A DNA stretch of 64,000 nucleotides, taken from the NCBI RefSeq assembly GCF_001975225.1, contig NZ_CP019445.1, forward strand, positions 930,001-994,000, written 5' to 3'. Numbering within the stretch: the stretch's first letter is position 1; each line of letters starts with the position of its first letter. A program made the translations under genes and the position numbers. The notes beneath the pieces are model-generated. The model ran no database searches, was not told where the DNA came from, and was given only the letters and a program-made list of their open reading frames with translations. The DNA comes from Kosakonia cowanii JCM 10956 = DSM 18146. GTDB taxonomy: Bacteria > Pseudomonadota > Gammaproteobacteria > Enterobacterales > Enterobacteriaceae. Below are positions 18,356 to 26,074 of the stretch, piece after piece.

Positions 18356-18436
18356 ACCAATTCATAGCCCTTAGCCTCTCTGTTGCGGAAACTTAACCAT
18401 GGAAAAAACCTTCCGGATGGTAAGAGACGCAAAACG

Positions 18437-18640
18437 ATGAATGCGATAACACAACAGGGCGACACCCTCGATCTGATCTGTCTGCGCTACTACGGGCGAA
18501 CGGCGGGCGTCGTCGAACGCGTGCTGGCCGCCAATCCTGGACTTGCCGGGCTGGGGGTGGTTCTCCCGCACGGCACCGCCATCACCCTGCCCGATGTCGC
18601 GGTGCAGACCATGCAGGAGACGGTAAATCTATGGGCGTAA
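18437..18640 (+). CDS. X: Tail protein X (LysM-like)
   Basis: 67 residues from MNAITQQGDTLDLICLRYYG, the same length as P2 gpX. The QGDTLD...RYYGRT...VLAANPGLA pattern is the small LysM-like domain that P2 gpX adds to the tail or baseplate. The open frame extends 18 codons upstream, but the internal ATG matches the family. It is the first gene of the late left block and overlaps the holin start by ten bases. Confidence 0.92.
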   Translation: MNAITQQGDTLDLICLRYYGRTAGVVERVLAANPGLAGLGVVLPHGTAITLPDVAVQTMQETVNLWA

Positions 18641-18852
18641 GTATCGAGAGAATCAGCTCGTCGCTGGCCTACTGGATTAGCGTCGCCCTGACCTTTTTTG
18701 GCGCCATGACGCCACAAGACTTTGCTGCTTACTTCGGCGCGCTCGGCGTCGCCATGACCGTCGGCGTGAACTGGTATTACCGCCGTAAAAGCTATCTGTT
18801 CCTCAAATCCTGTGCGGTGAGCCAGGAGGTGGTCAATGGGCTTACCCGTTAA
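18631..18852 (+). CDS. Class II-type phage holin
   Basis: 73 residues with two membrane helices (LAYWISVALTFFGAM and FAAYFGALGVAMTVGVNWYY) and a short basic C-terminal tail, the HP1/P2-Y type holin. It would permeabilise the inner membrane and trigger the SAR endolysin. It overlaps X upstream and the lysozyme downstream (17 bases). Confidence 0.88.
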   Translation: MGVSIERISSSLAYWISVALTFFGAMTPQDFAAYFGALGVAMTVGVNWYYRRKSYLFLKSCAVSQEVVNGLTR

Positions 18853-19345
18853 ACGCTGTAGCGCGGCGGCCGTGTTGGCGCTGGCGCTGCTGCTGCCCGA
18901 TTTTCATCTGCTGCACACCTCACAGGCGGGGCTGGCGCTGATTACCGATCTCGAAGGCTGTCGTCTGCGCCCCTATCAGTGCAGCGCGGGAGTCTGGACC
19001 TCGGGGATTGGCCACACGGCGAAAGTGATTCCCACGCGCGATATCAGCGAAAAAGAGGCCGCCGTCAACCTGGTTGCCGACGTGCTGAACGTTGAGCGCC
19101 GCCTGGCGCACTGCGTGCCGGTGGAGATGCCGCAACCGGTCTATGACGCGGTAGTCAGTTTCACCTTTAACGTCGGCAGCGGCGCGGCGTGCGCCTCAAC
19201 GCTTGCCTGGCACCTGCGCCAGAAGGCGTGGAAACAGGCCTGCGATCAGCTGCCGCGCTGGGTCTATGTCGATGGCGTACGCAACCGCGGGCTGGAAAAC
19301 CGCCGCCAGCGCGAGCGCGACTGGTGCCTCCGGGGGGTGAAATGA
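18836..19345 (+). CDS. R21-type SAR lysozyme (endolysin)
   Basis: 169-residue GH24 muramidase. An N-terminal signal-anchor-release helix (AAVLALALLLPDFHLL) exports it, then the catalytic triad Glu40, Cys49 and Thr55 fits E-x8-C-x5-T, as in the P1/21 family where the cysteine takes the aspartate position. It degrades the wall so that tail particles can leave the cell. The stop overlaps the Rz start in ATGA. Confidence 0.93.
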   Translation: MGLPVKRCSAAAVLALALLLPDFHLLHTSQAGLALITDLEGCRLRPYQCSAGVWTSGIGHTAKVIPTRDISEKEAAVNLVADVLNVERRLAHCVPVEMPQPVYDAVVSFTFNVGSGAACASTLAWHLRQKAWKQACDQLPRWVYVDGVRNRGLENRRQRERDWCLRGVK

Positions 19346-19773
19346 GCACCCGCCTGGTGATAGTGGCCGCGCTCCTGGCGACGCTGACCGGGCTGTGGTT
19401 GTTTGAGCAAAACCACGCTCTGCGTGCGTCTTTAGCCAACGCGCAGCAGCTGGCGCAGGAGCAGAACGCCACGCTGACGCGCCTTAAAACTGCCCTCAAT
19501 GCCACCGCCGAACTGGCGGCAAAGAACCAGCAGGCGCAGGTCACGCTACGCCAGCAGCTCGATGCCGCCAGCGCGCAGGCGCTGCAACGAGAAAACGCGA
19601 TCGCGAGGTTATTAAATGAGAACGAGGCTTTTCGCCACTGGTATCGCACTGAGTTACCTGATGCTGTGCGCCGGGTGCACCAGCGCCCCGCCTGCCCCTC
19701 CGCCGCTCATTGTTTACAACAGTTGCCCGCAGGTCAGTCTCTGCCCGATGCCGGCAAGCGCGCCGCAAACTAA
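19342..19773 (+). CDS. lysB: Rz-like spanin, inner-membrane subunit (LysB type)
   Basis: 143 residues from MSTRLVIVAALL. One N-terminal membrane anchor is followed by a long Gln/Ala-rich coiled coil (about 28-105). It is the inner-membrane spanin that fuses with Rz1 to disrupt the outer membrane in the last stage of lysis. It is coupled to the lysozyme by a 4-base overlap. The ORF is open far upstream inside the lysozyme gene, but this ATG gives the anchor at the right place. Confidence 0.88.
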   Translation: MSTRLVIVAALLATLTGLWLFEQNHALRASLANAQQLAQEQNATLTRLKTALNATAELAAKNQQAQVTLRQQLDAASAQALQRENAIARLLNENEAFRHWYRTELPDAVRRVHQRPACPSAAHCLQQLPAGQSLPDAGKRAAN

Positions 19774-19906
19774 CGGCGATTTGAGCGCCGATATCCGCCA
19801 GCTTGAGCACGCGCTGGTGCAGTGCGCGCTGCAAGTTGAAACCCTTAAACATTGCCAGGATGAGAACAATGCTAAAACCCAACTCTCTGCGCAGCGCCCT
19901 GATTAA
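19616..19906 (+). CDS. lysC: Rz1-like spanin lipoprotein (LysC type), overlapping lysB
   Basis: 96 residues in the +1 frame relative to lysB. The signal peptide ends in the lipobox MLCAGC with the lipidated cysteine at 21, followed by a Pro-rich stretch (SAPPAPPPL) typical of Rz1. The first 158 bases lie inside lysB, the standard nested spanin arrangement. It completes the lysis cassette. Confidence 0.9.
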   Translation: MRTRLFATGIALSYLMLCAGCTSAPPAPPPLIVYNSCPQVSLCPMPASAPQTNGDLSADIRQLEHALVQCALQVETLKHCQDENNAKTQLSAQRPD

Positions 19907-20336
19907 CGCCGTCCCGGCGCTGCACGATACCCCCTCGATGCTGCGCCTGTGGGTCGATAAAGGCAGCAATATCGCCACGCTCGCCAGCTCCTTATCGTTT
20001 GAAAAACTGTTCAGCCTCAATGTCACCATCACCGGTTTCAGCGGCGATATCGACACGCTGTTTGTGCCGGTAATGGCGTGGCTGCGCGATAACCAGCCCG
20101 ACATTCTCTCCGTCGAAGCGGGGCAGAAAGGCGGCTTTAGCTGGACGCTGCTGACAAACGCCGACGGTACCCAGGATGTGACGATGGTGCTCCAGCTGAC
20201 CGAGCGCACCCAGGTGAAAGAGCTCAACGGCGCGCTGATTGCCGAAACGCTGCCAGAGCCGCTGCCGCCGGCCTTCGTCACCCGCCCGAAAGAGCTCTAT
20301 ATCAACGGCGAGCTGGTGAGCCGCTGGCAGGCGTGA
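19869..20336 (+). CDS. R: Tail completion protein R
   Basis: 155 residues, the P2 gpR length, beginning MLKPNSLRSALINAVP. Acts at the end of tail assembly in P2. Its usual partner gene S is not present between it and V, and this is the only tail-related gene missing. It overlaps the Rz1 gene by 38 bases. Confidence 0.9.
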   Translation: MLKPNSLRSALINAVPALHDTPSMLRLWVDKGSNIATLASSLSFEKLFSLNVTITGFSGDIDTLFVPVMAWLRDNQPDILSVEAGQKGGFSWTLLTNADGTQDVTMVLQLTERTQVKELNGALIAETLPEPLPPAFVTRPKELYINGELVSRWQA

Positions 20337-20363
20337 TCGCCTGCGCCATACGCCACGGGCTGC

Positions 20364-20385
20364 GTTGTGCCAAAAGCCGGACAGC
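20364..20385 (+). promoter_or_regulatory. Candidate Ogr site for the V operon
   Basis: GTTG (20364-20367), 14 bases, CAGC (20382-20385). It lies about 45-65 bases before V, corresponding to the P2 late promoter PV. Confidence 0.65.
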
Positions 20386-20430
20386 CTTGTTCAATTTTCA
20401 AAACCGGGGACGCATAGCATCATTTCGCTT

Positions 20431-21066
20431 ATGAACAGACAACTTTCGCTTCACGAGCTGGCCCGCCAGCTCCGCAATATGATCCGCACCGGAATTATCG
20501 TTGAGGTCGACCTGAAAGCCGGGCGCTGCCGGGTGCAGACCGGCGGTATGGTGACCGACTGGCTACAGTGGTTAACCCACCGCGCCGGGCGTTCGCGCAG
20601 CTGGTGGGCGCCCTCCGTCGATGAGCAGGTGTTACTGCTTGCGGTCGGCGGCGAGCTGGAGACCGCCTTCGTGATGCCGGGGATTTATGCCAACGATCAT
20701 CCGGCACCCTCCGCCTCGGCAGACGCCTGGCACGTCACTTTTCCCGATGGCGCGGTGTTTGAATATGAACCGCAGACCAGCGCTCTGAAGGTGAGCGGCA
20801 TTAAAACCGCCGATATCACCGCCTCCGAGTCGATTACCGCCAGCGTGCCGCAAGTGCTGGTGAAAGCTTCGACGCGCATCACCCTCGATACGCCGGAAGT
20901 GGTCTGCACCAATAAGCTGATCACCGCCACGCTGGAGGTGCAAAAAGGCGGCACGATGAGCGGCAATATGACGCACAGCGGCGGCTCGCTCACCTCGAAC
21001 GGCAAAGTGCTGCATAGCCACCAACACCCCGGCGACAGCGGCACCACCACAGGAGCACCTTTATGA
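20431..21066 (+). CDS. V: Baseplate spike protein V
   Basis: 211 residues, identical in length to P2 gpV, the trimeric tail spike that pierces the outer membrane. The OB-fold (IIVEVDLKAGRCRVQTGGM) is followed by a beta-helix stalk and the C-terminal iron-binding apex motif HSHQHPG (H-x-H). The start MNRQLSLHEL is chosen by family alignment over an upstream open frame. W follows with an ATGA overlap. Confidence 0.94.
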   Translation: MNRQLSLHELARQLRNMIRTGIIVEVDLKAGRCRVQTGGMVTDWLQWLTHRAGRSRSWWAPSVDEQVLLLAVGGELETAFVMPGIYANDHPAPSASADAWHVTFPDGAVFEYEPQTSALKVSGIKTADITASESITASVPQVLVKASTRITLDTPEVVCTNKLITATLEVQKGGTMSGNMTHSGGSLTSNGKVLHSHQHPGDSGTTTGAPL

Positions 21067-21410
21067 CAGCACGTTATTTCGGCCTCGATCGCACCAGCGG
21101 GCGCAGCCTGACCGACGTCGACCATATCCGCCAGAGTATCAGCGATATTCTGCGCACGCCGGTGGGCTCGCGCGTGATGCGCCGCGATTACGGTTCGCTG
21201 CTGTTCGATATGCTCGATCAGCCGCAGACCCCGGCGCTGGCGCTGCAAATTCAGGTGGCTTGCTATATGGCGCTGCTGCAATGGGAGCCGCGCATCACCC
21301 TCAGCGCGGTGACGGCCGAACGTCAGTTCGACGGCAAGATGGTGGTCAATCTGACCGGCCAGCTTGCCAGCACCGGCGAGTCCCTCTCTTTAACCCTTCC
21401 TGTGAGTTGA
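21063..21410 (+). CDS. W: Baseplate wedge protein W (gp25-like)
   Basis: 115 residues, the P2 gpW length. A GPW/gp25 family wedge subunit with lysozyme-like fold (RRDYGSLLFDMLDQP, where E/D-R-x-Y-G is typical). It couples the baseplate to sheath contraction. Start overlaps the V stop. Confidence 0.95.
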   Translation: MTARYFGLDRTSGRSLTDVDHIRQSISDILRTPVGSRVMRRDYGSLLFDMLDQPQTPALALQIQVACYMALLQWEPRITLSAVTAERQFDGKMVVNLTGQLASTGESLSLTLPVS

Positions 21411-21414
21411 TACC

Positions 21415-22323
21415 ATGCCGATTATCGATCTGAGCCAACTGCCCGCGCCCGATGTCGTCGAGGCGCTGGATTATGAGCGCATCCTGGATGAGCGCAAAAC
21501 GACCCTTGTTTCACTCTTTCCCGCCGATCAGCAGGAGGCCATCGCCCGTACGCTGGCGCTGGAGTCCGAACCGCTGACTAAGTTTCTCGAGGAGAATGCT
21601 TACCGCGAAGTGATCTGGCGCCAGCGCGTCAACGAAGCGGCCCGCGCGGTGATGCTGGCGTATGCTTCCCGCAGCGATCTCGATGCCATCGCGGCGAACA
21701 GCAACACCGCGCGGCTGGTGATCGCCCCTGCTGATGAGAGCACCATACCGCCCACGCCGGCAGTAATGGAGTCCGATACCGATTTACGCCTGCGCGCGCA
21801 GCAGGCTTTTGAAGGGCTAAGCGTGGCCGGGCCGGTGGGTGCTTATGAGTATCACGGCCGCAGCGCCGATGGTCGCGTGGCGGATATCTCTGCCGTCAGC
21901 CCGTCCCCCGCCTGCGTCACCATCTCCGTGCTCTCCCGCGAAGGCGACGGTACCGCCAGCCCTGAACTGCTGGCGATTATCGATAAAGCGCTTAACGCGG
22001 AGGATGTGCGTCCGGTCGGCGATCGCGTGACGGTACAGAGCGCTAAAATTGTGCCCTACCAGATTGATGCCACGCTTTTTCTCTACCCCGGGCCTGAATC
22101 GGAGCCGATTCGCCAGGCGGCTGAGCAGAAGCTGAAAGCCTATATCACTGCCCAGCGCCGACTGGGGCGCGATATTCGCCTGTCGGCTATTTACGCCGCG
22201 CTCCATGTTGAGGGCGTGCAGCGGGTGGTGTTGAACGCACCGCAGCAAGATATTGTGCTCGATCAGAGCCAGGCCTCCTGGTGTACGGCGTGGAAAATTA
22301 CCACCGGAGGTACCGATGAGTGA
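21415..22323 (+). CDS. J: Baseplate assembly protein J
   Basis: 302 residues, the same as P2 gpJ. Baseplate J-like wedge protein (MPIIDLSQLPAPDVVEAL, RSDLDAIAAN, GPVGAYEYHGRSADGRVAD). It ends in an 8-base overlap with gene I. Confidence 0.95.
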   Translation: MPIIDLSQLPAPDVVEALDYERILDERKTTLVSLFPADQQEAIARTLALESEPLTKFLEENAYREVIWRQRVNEAARAVMLAYASRSDLDAIAANSNTARLVIAPADESTIPPTPAVMESDTDLRLRAQQAFEGLSVAGPVGAYEYHGRSADGRVADISAVSPSPACVTISVLSREGDGTASPELLAIIDKALNAEDVRPVGDRVTVQSAKIVPYQIDATLFLYPGPESEPIRQAAEQKLKAYITAQRRLGRDIRLSAIYAALHVEGVQRVVLNAPQQDIVLDQSQASWCTAWKITTGGTDE

Positions 22324-22927
22324 CGACCGTCTGTTGCCTGTTGGCTCATCGGTTCTTGAGGTGGCGACAGCACACGCGGCGGCGCAGATTGAACGCGTAC
22401 CGGTGCCGCTGCGCACGCTGTGGGATCCGCTAACCTGCCCGGCCGAGCTGCTGCCCTATCTCGCCTGGGCGCTCTCCGTTGACCGCTGGGATTTTAACTG
22501 GCCGGAAGCGACCAAACGTAAGGTGATCGCCTCCTCCTTTTTCGTCCATCAACATAAAGGGACACGCAGCGCCATTCACCGGGTGGTTGAGCCGCTCGGC
22601 TTCCTGATTGAGCTGCGTGAGTGGTGGCAGGATAACGCCGAACCCGGCACTTTCCGGCTGGTGATTGGCGTCCAGGAGAACGGCATTACCGAGGAGACGT
22701 ACCAGGAGCTGGAGCGGCTGATTAACGATGCCAAACCGGCAAGCCGCCATTTGACGGAGCTGAATATCAGCCTCAGCAGCCAGGGCGAGTGCTACGTTGG
22801 CGCGGCCTGCTACCTTGGCGAGGAGCTGACGGTCTACCCTTACAGCCCGGAAGAGATTGTTGTCGGCGGTGAAAGCTATGCGGCATCGGCGATCCACCTG
22901 ATTGATAGCCTCACTATCACGGTTTAA
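22316..22927 (+). CDS. I: Tail protein I
   Basis: 203 residues from MSDDRLLPVGSSVLEVATAH, which overlaps the J stop (P2 gpI has 176). P2 gpI-family baseplate component that connects fibre to wedge (LPYLAWALSVDRWDFNWPEATKR). An intrinsic terminator follows 10 bases later, so the V-W-J-I unit stops here, unlike P2 where H and G follow in the same transcript. Confidence 0.93.
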   Translation: MSDDRLLPVGSSVLEVATAHAAAQIERVPVPLRTLWDPLTCPAELLPYLAWALSVDRWDFNWPEATKRKVIASSFFVHQHKGTRSAIHRVVEPLGFLIELREWWQDNAEPGTFRLVIGVQENGITEETYQELERLINDAKPASRHLTELNISLSSQGECYVGAACYLGEELTVYPYSPEEIVVGGESYAASAIHLIDSLTITV

Positions 22928-22937
22928 TCCTCCCCTT

Positions 22938-22959
22938 CGGGCTACGGCCCGTTTTTTTT
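22938..22959 (+). terminator. Terminator after I
   Basis: CGGGC-TACG-GCCCG (22938-22951) followed by eight T. Confidence 0.88.
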
Positions 22960-22968
22960 GTCTGGCCT

Positions 22969-22990
22969 GTTGTGTGCCCCTCAGTCCAAC
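22969..22990 (+). promoter_or_regulatory. Candidate Ogr site for tail fibre H1
   Basis: GTTG (22969-22972), 14 bases, CAAC (22987-22990), about 80 bases before the ATG of the first fibre gene. Confidence 0.62.
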
Positions 22991-23068
22991 GTCGCCACGT
23001 GGCGTCCGCCAGGTGCTGAACGGAAAATATCGCTACCGTTCACTGCTCAACAAACCTGAGAGAATCCC

Positions 23069-24061
23069 ATGTCTGTAAAATATTTCGCGATTTTAACCAA
23101 TCAGGGCGCGGCAAAGCTGGCGAACGCCACCGCGCTTGGGACGACGCTTAACCTCACGCAGCTGGCCATCGGGGATGGCAACGGCACGCTACCGGTACCG
23201 GACGCGGCGCAAACCCGGCTTATCAATCAGACACGCATCGCGCCGCTCAATGCCCTGTCGGTCGACCCGGAGAACCCAAGCCAGATAGTAGCGGAGCAGA
23301 TTATCCCGGAGAATGAGGGTGGGTACTGGATCCGCGAGCTGGGTCTGTTCGATGACGAAGGGGTCTTGATTGCGGTGGCGAACTGCCCGGAGACCTACAA
23401 ACCGCAGCTACAGGAAGGTAGCGGACGCACACAGACCATTCGCATGGTGGTGGTGGTCTCCTCAACAGCAGCCGTGACGTTGAAAATCGATCCGTCGGTG
23501 GTGCTGGCAACGCGTAAATACGCCGACGATCTGCTGGCCGGACACCTGAAGGCGGCAAATCCCCATCCACAGTATCTGCAAATTGCCGATATCGCCTCCT
23601 TCACCCCGGTCGGCGTGCCGCTGCCCTACCCGTCTGCCACTCCGCCCGCCGGCTGGCTAAAATGCAACGGCGCGGCCTTTAATAAAGGGCAGTATCCAAA
23701 GCTGGCGGCCCTGTTTCCCTCAGGCAATTTGCCGGATCTGCGCGGTGAGTTTATTCGCGGGTGGGATGATGGACGCGCAGTGGATAGCGGGCGTGCGTTA
23801 CTCAGTACTCAACTCGGGATGTTAGAAAAACACCGCCATTTTATTGTCGCTAATACACGCTATGAGGAAACCGAAGAGTGGGATATCGGTGTTATCTATA
23901 ATTCGACCTATACGCAGGGCCGCGGCCTGGATGCATCATCTTCTGTAGGCGATTTAATCCCCTCGCCAACGCTTCATAGTAAAGGACGAGTTGGCAATAC
24001 CGGTGGCGTGGAAACCCGACCGCGCAACGTCGCCTTTAACTACATCATCAGAGCAGCGTAA
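23069..24061 (+). CDS. Tail fibre protein H1
   Basis: 330 residues. The N-terminal DUF3751 baseplate-attachment domain (about 1-155; YFAILTNQGAAKLANATALG, GGYWIRELGLFDD, VANCPETYKPQL) is shared with the next two fibres. After a short linker (HPQYL) comes a phage tail-collar domain (PPAGWLKCNG...LPDLRGEFIRGWD) and a variable receptor-facing tip ending TRPRNVAFNYIIRAA. It is short for a P2-type fibre (P2 gpH has 669 residues). No assembly chaperone follows it directly; a terminator and a new Ogr site come next. Confidence 0.9.
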   Translation: MSVKYFAILTNQGAAKLANATALGTTLNLTQLAIGDGNGTLPVPDAAQTRLINQTRIAPLNALSVDPENPSQIVAEQIIPENEGGYWIRELGLFDDEGVLIAVANCPETYKPQLQEGSGRTQTIRMVVVVSSTAAVTLKIDPSVVLATRKYADDLLAGHLKAANPHPQYLQIADIASFTPVGVPLPYPSATPPAGWLKCNGAAFNKGQYPKLAALFPSGNLPDLRGEFIRGWDDGRAVDSGRALLSTQLGMLEKHRHFIVANTRYEETEEWDIGVIYNSTYTQGRGLDASSSVGDLIPSPTLHSKGRVGNTGGVETRPRNVAFNYIIRAA

Positions 24062-24076
24062 TCCTCTCTATATCCC

Positions 24077-24099
24077 AACGGGCATCGCCCGTTTTTTTT
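24077..24099 (+). terminator. Terminator after H1
   Basis: AACGGGC-ATC-GCCCGTT (24077-24093) with a run of eight T. Confidence 0.88.
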
Positions 24100-24108
24100 G
24101 CCCGCCCT

Positions 24109-24130
24109 GTTGTGTGAGTTCGCAACCAAC
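24109..24130 (+). promoter_or_regulatory. Candidate Ogr site for tail fibre H2
   Basis: GTTG (24109-24112), 14 bases, CAAC (24127-24130). The whole leader from here to the ATG is recognisably a copy of the H1 leader. Confidence 0.62.
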
Positions 24131-24212
24131 GCCCCTTCATGGTGTTTGCCTGCGGCTGAACGGAAAATATCGCCATCGTTCACTTCTCAACAAACAACCT
24201 GAGAGCGTATGC

Positions 24213-25271
24213 ATGATCGCAAAATATTTCGCTATTTTGACTAACCTGGGGGCGGCAAAGCTTGCAAATGCCGCCGCGCTGGGCACGCAAATCAGCCTGA
24301 CGCAGATGGCCGTTGGCGATGCCAATGGCCAGTTGCCTACGCCCGACCCGGCGCAAACCCAACTGATTAACCAGAAGCGTATCGCGCCGCTAAACCGGCT
24401 CTCGATTGACCCGAAAAATGGCAACCAGATTGTTGCTGAACAGGTGATTCCGGAAACCGAAGGTGGCTTCTGGATCCGTGAAATTGGCCTCTATGACGAT
24501 GCTGGCGTGCTGATTGCGGTGGCGAACTGCCCGGAAACCTATAAACCGCAGCTGCAGGAGGGTAGCGGACGCACGCAGACCATCCGTATGGTGGTGGTCG
24601 TCTCCTCAACGGCGGCGGTGACGCTGAAAATCGATCCGTCGGTGGTACTGGCCACCCGCCAGTATGCTGATGACCTGCTGAGTAATCATCTCAAGGCCGC
24701 CAATCCACATCCGCAATATGCGCCGCTCGCCAGCCCAGCGTTCACGGGGATCCCGACGGTTCCGGACACGCTGGTGAGTAATTACGGTCAGCAGATTGCC
24801 AATACCAAATATGTGCGTGATGTGGTGGCAAATGATGCCTACATTCTGCCGGTCGGTGTGCCGGTCGCCTGGCCACAGGTAGAGCCACCATCAGGCTGGT
24901 TCGTCTGTAATGGCGCCACGTTCGATAAGTCAAAATATCCACGTCTGGCGAAAGCGTATCCGGCCGGTTTACTGCCGGATCTGCGCGGCGAGTTTATTCG
25001 CGGCTGGGATGCAGGGCGTAATGTGGATCCCCTGCGAATTATGCTTTCCGCCCAGGCGGATGAGTTCCGGGCGCACAATCACCGTTTTATTAACGAGTAT
25101 GACACTCGAACAGATCGAATAATCGCTTATACCGATGAAAACAGTGAAAGTCTGGAGACCACACAACAAGTAGGACTCCGGGCTCAGACCTATATCCTGA
25201 TGGAAAAAACGGGTGGTGTCGAAACCCGCCCACGCAACGTTGCCTTTAACTTCATCGTGAGAGCCGCATAA
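24213..25271 (+). CDS. Tail fibre protein H2
   Basis: 352 residues from MIAKYFAILTNLGAAKLANA. The frame runs 74 codons upstream into H1, but homology begins here. The attachment domain is nearly identical to H1 over about 150 residues, including RTQTIRMVVVVSSTAAVTL. The middle has an extra short repeat (PLASPAFTGIPTVPDTLVSN) before the collar domain, and the tip between WDAGRNVD and TGGVETRPR differs fully from H1. This pattern of shared ends with divergent tips suggests different receptors. The stop overlaps the next ATG by one base. Confidence 0.9.
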   Translation: MIAKYFAILTNLGAAKLANAAALGTQISLTQMAVGDANGQLPTPDPAQTQLINQKRIAPLNRLSIDPKNGNQIVAEQVIPETEGGFWIREIGLYDDAGVLIAVANCPETYKPQLQEGSGRTQTIRMVVVVSSTAAVTLKIDPSVVLATRQYADDLLSNHLKAANPHPQYAPLASPAFTGIPTVPDTLVSNYGQQIANTKYVRDVVANDAYILPVGVPVAWPQVEPPSGWFVCNGATFDKSKYPRLAKAYPAGLLPDLRGEFIRGWDAGRNVDPLRIMLSAQADEFRAHNHRFINEYDTRTDRIIAYTDENSESLETTQQVGLRAQTYILMEKTGGVETRPRNVAFNFIVRAA

Positions 25272-25867
25272 TGACAACCGCAATTTTTAACGAAAACCAC
25301 TTAGCTATCCAGGCAGGGACTGTCACCGTCTATAACTTTGACGGGGGAAGCCGTGAATATCTCGGCAGCACCGTCGAGTATATTGCTGTAGGCGTCGGTA
25401 TTCCGGCGAACTCGGCGCTTGATGAGCCTTTAGCGGCGAAACCGGGTTTTGCGGTGCGCCGTAACACAGCGCTGGATGGCTGGGAGTATGCCCCCGACTA
25501 CCGCGGCAGCGACGTGTATGAAAAAACCACTGGCGTGAAAAGGACGCTGACGCAGTTGGGCGACTACCCGGACGATGTCACCCCGCTTGCCCCCGCCACC
25601 CCCTATGACGTCTGGAACGGCAGTGCCTGGGTAACTGATGAGGCCGCACAGCAGGCCGCGCAAATCGCGCAGGCAGAGCAGACCAAAACCCGTCTGCTCA
25701 ACAATGCGAAAAACACCATCAGCCTGTGGCAGACCGAACTGCAACTCGGCATCATCAGCGATGATGATAAAGCGCAGCTTATCGCCTGGATGCGCTATAT
25801 TCAGGCTCTGCAGAAAGTCGATACGGCAACCGCGCCCGATATCGCCTGGCCTGAACAACCGCAATAA
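25271..25867 (+). CDS. Tail fibre assembly protein (gpG-like), first copy
   Basis: 198 residues, Caudo_TAP family chaperone that folds and attaches the fibre. An N-terminal fibre-contact region is followed by the conserved chaperone tail (LLNNAKNTISLWQTELQLG, WMRYIQALQKVDT, IAWPEQP). It starts on the last base of H2, so it is coupled to H2 and presumably serves it, and perhaps H1, which has no chaperone of its own. Confidence 0.9.
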   Translation: MTTAIFNENHLAIQAGTVTVYNFDGGSREYLGSTVEYIAVGVGIPANSALDEPLAAKPGFAVRRNTALDGWEYAPDYRGSDVYEKTTGVKRTLTQLGDYPDDVTPLAPATPYDVWNGSAWVTDEAAQQAAQIAQAEQTKTRLLNNAKNTISLWQTELQLGIISDDDKAQLIAWMRYIQALQKVDTATAPDIAWPEQPQ

Positions 25868-25873
25868 AAGATG

Positions 25874-25892
25874 ACGGGCTGCGGCCCGTTTT
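25874..25892 (+). terminator. Weak terminator after the first assembly gene
   Basis: ACGGGC-TGCG-GCCCGT (25874-25889) with only four T. Confidence 0.6.
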
Positions 25893-25960
25893 GCCGGGTG
25901 GCACTGCGCTTACCCGGCCTACAACATCCTCAGGCCTGATAACGCGACGCCGCATCAGGC
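25892..25960. repeat. REP/BIME-like chromosomal repeat pair inside the element
   Basis: The first unit (25892-25925) has the REP form with arms TGCCGGGTGGC and GCTTACCCGGCC plus the trailing TACAA. A second dyad, GCCTGAT (25934-25940) with ATCAGGC (25954-25960), follows in the spacing usual for BIMEs. Confidence 0.65.
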
Positions 25961-25972
25961 TTTCTCCGTTGG

Positions 25973-25994
25973 GTTGTCCCGCCTGGCAGCCAAC
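25973..25994 (+). promoter_or_regulatory. Candidate Ogr site for tail fibre H3
   Basis: GTTG (25973-25976), 14 bases, CAAC (25991-25994), 80 bases before the ATG of the third fibre gene. Confidence 0.62.
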
Positions 25995-26074
25995 CGCATT
26001 CGATAGCCTCTTCCCCAGAGCGCCCACGACAATAGCGTTTACTCAATCGCAAACCTGAGAGTGAACGCCTGACT

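Larger units (their letters stand above)
18240..18436. other. Junction where the P2-type head genes and cos would be expected
   Basis: Holds the early-operon terminator (18283-18323), a candidate Ogr site (18334-18355) and the leader of X. In P2 the cos site and about seven genes (Q, P, O, N, M, L) would separate A/tum from X. I see no cos-like sequence and no remnant frames here. Confidence 0.6.
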
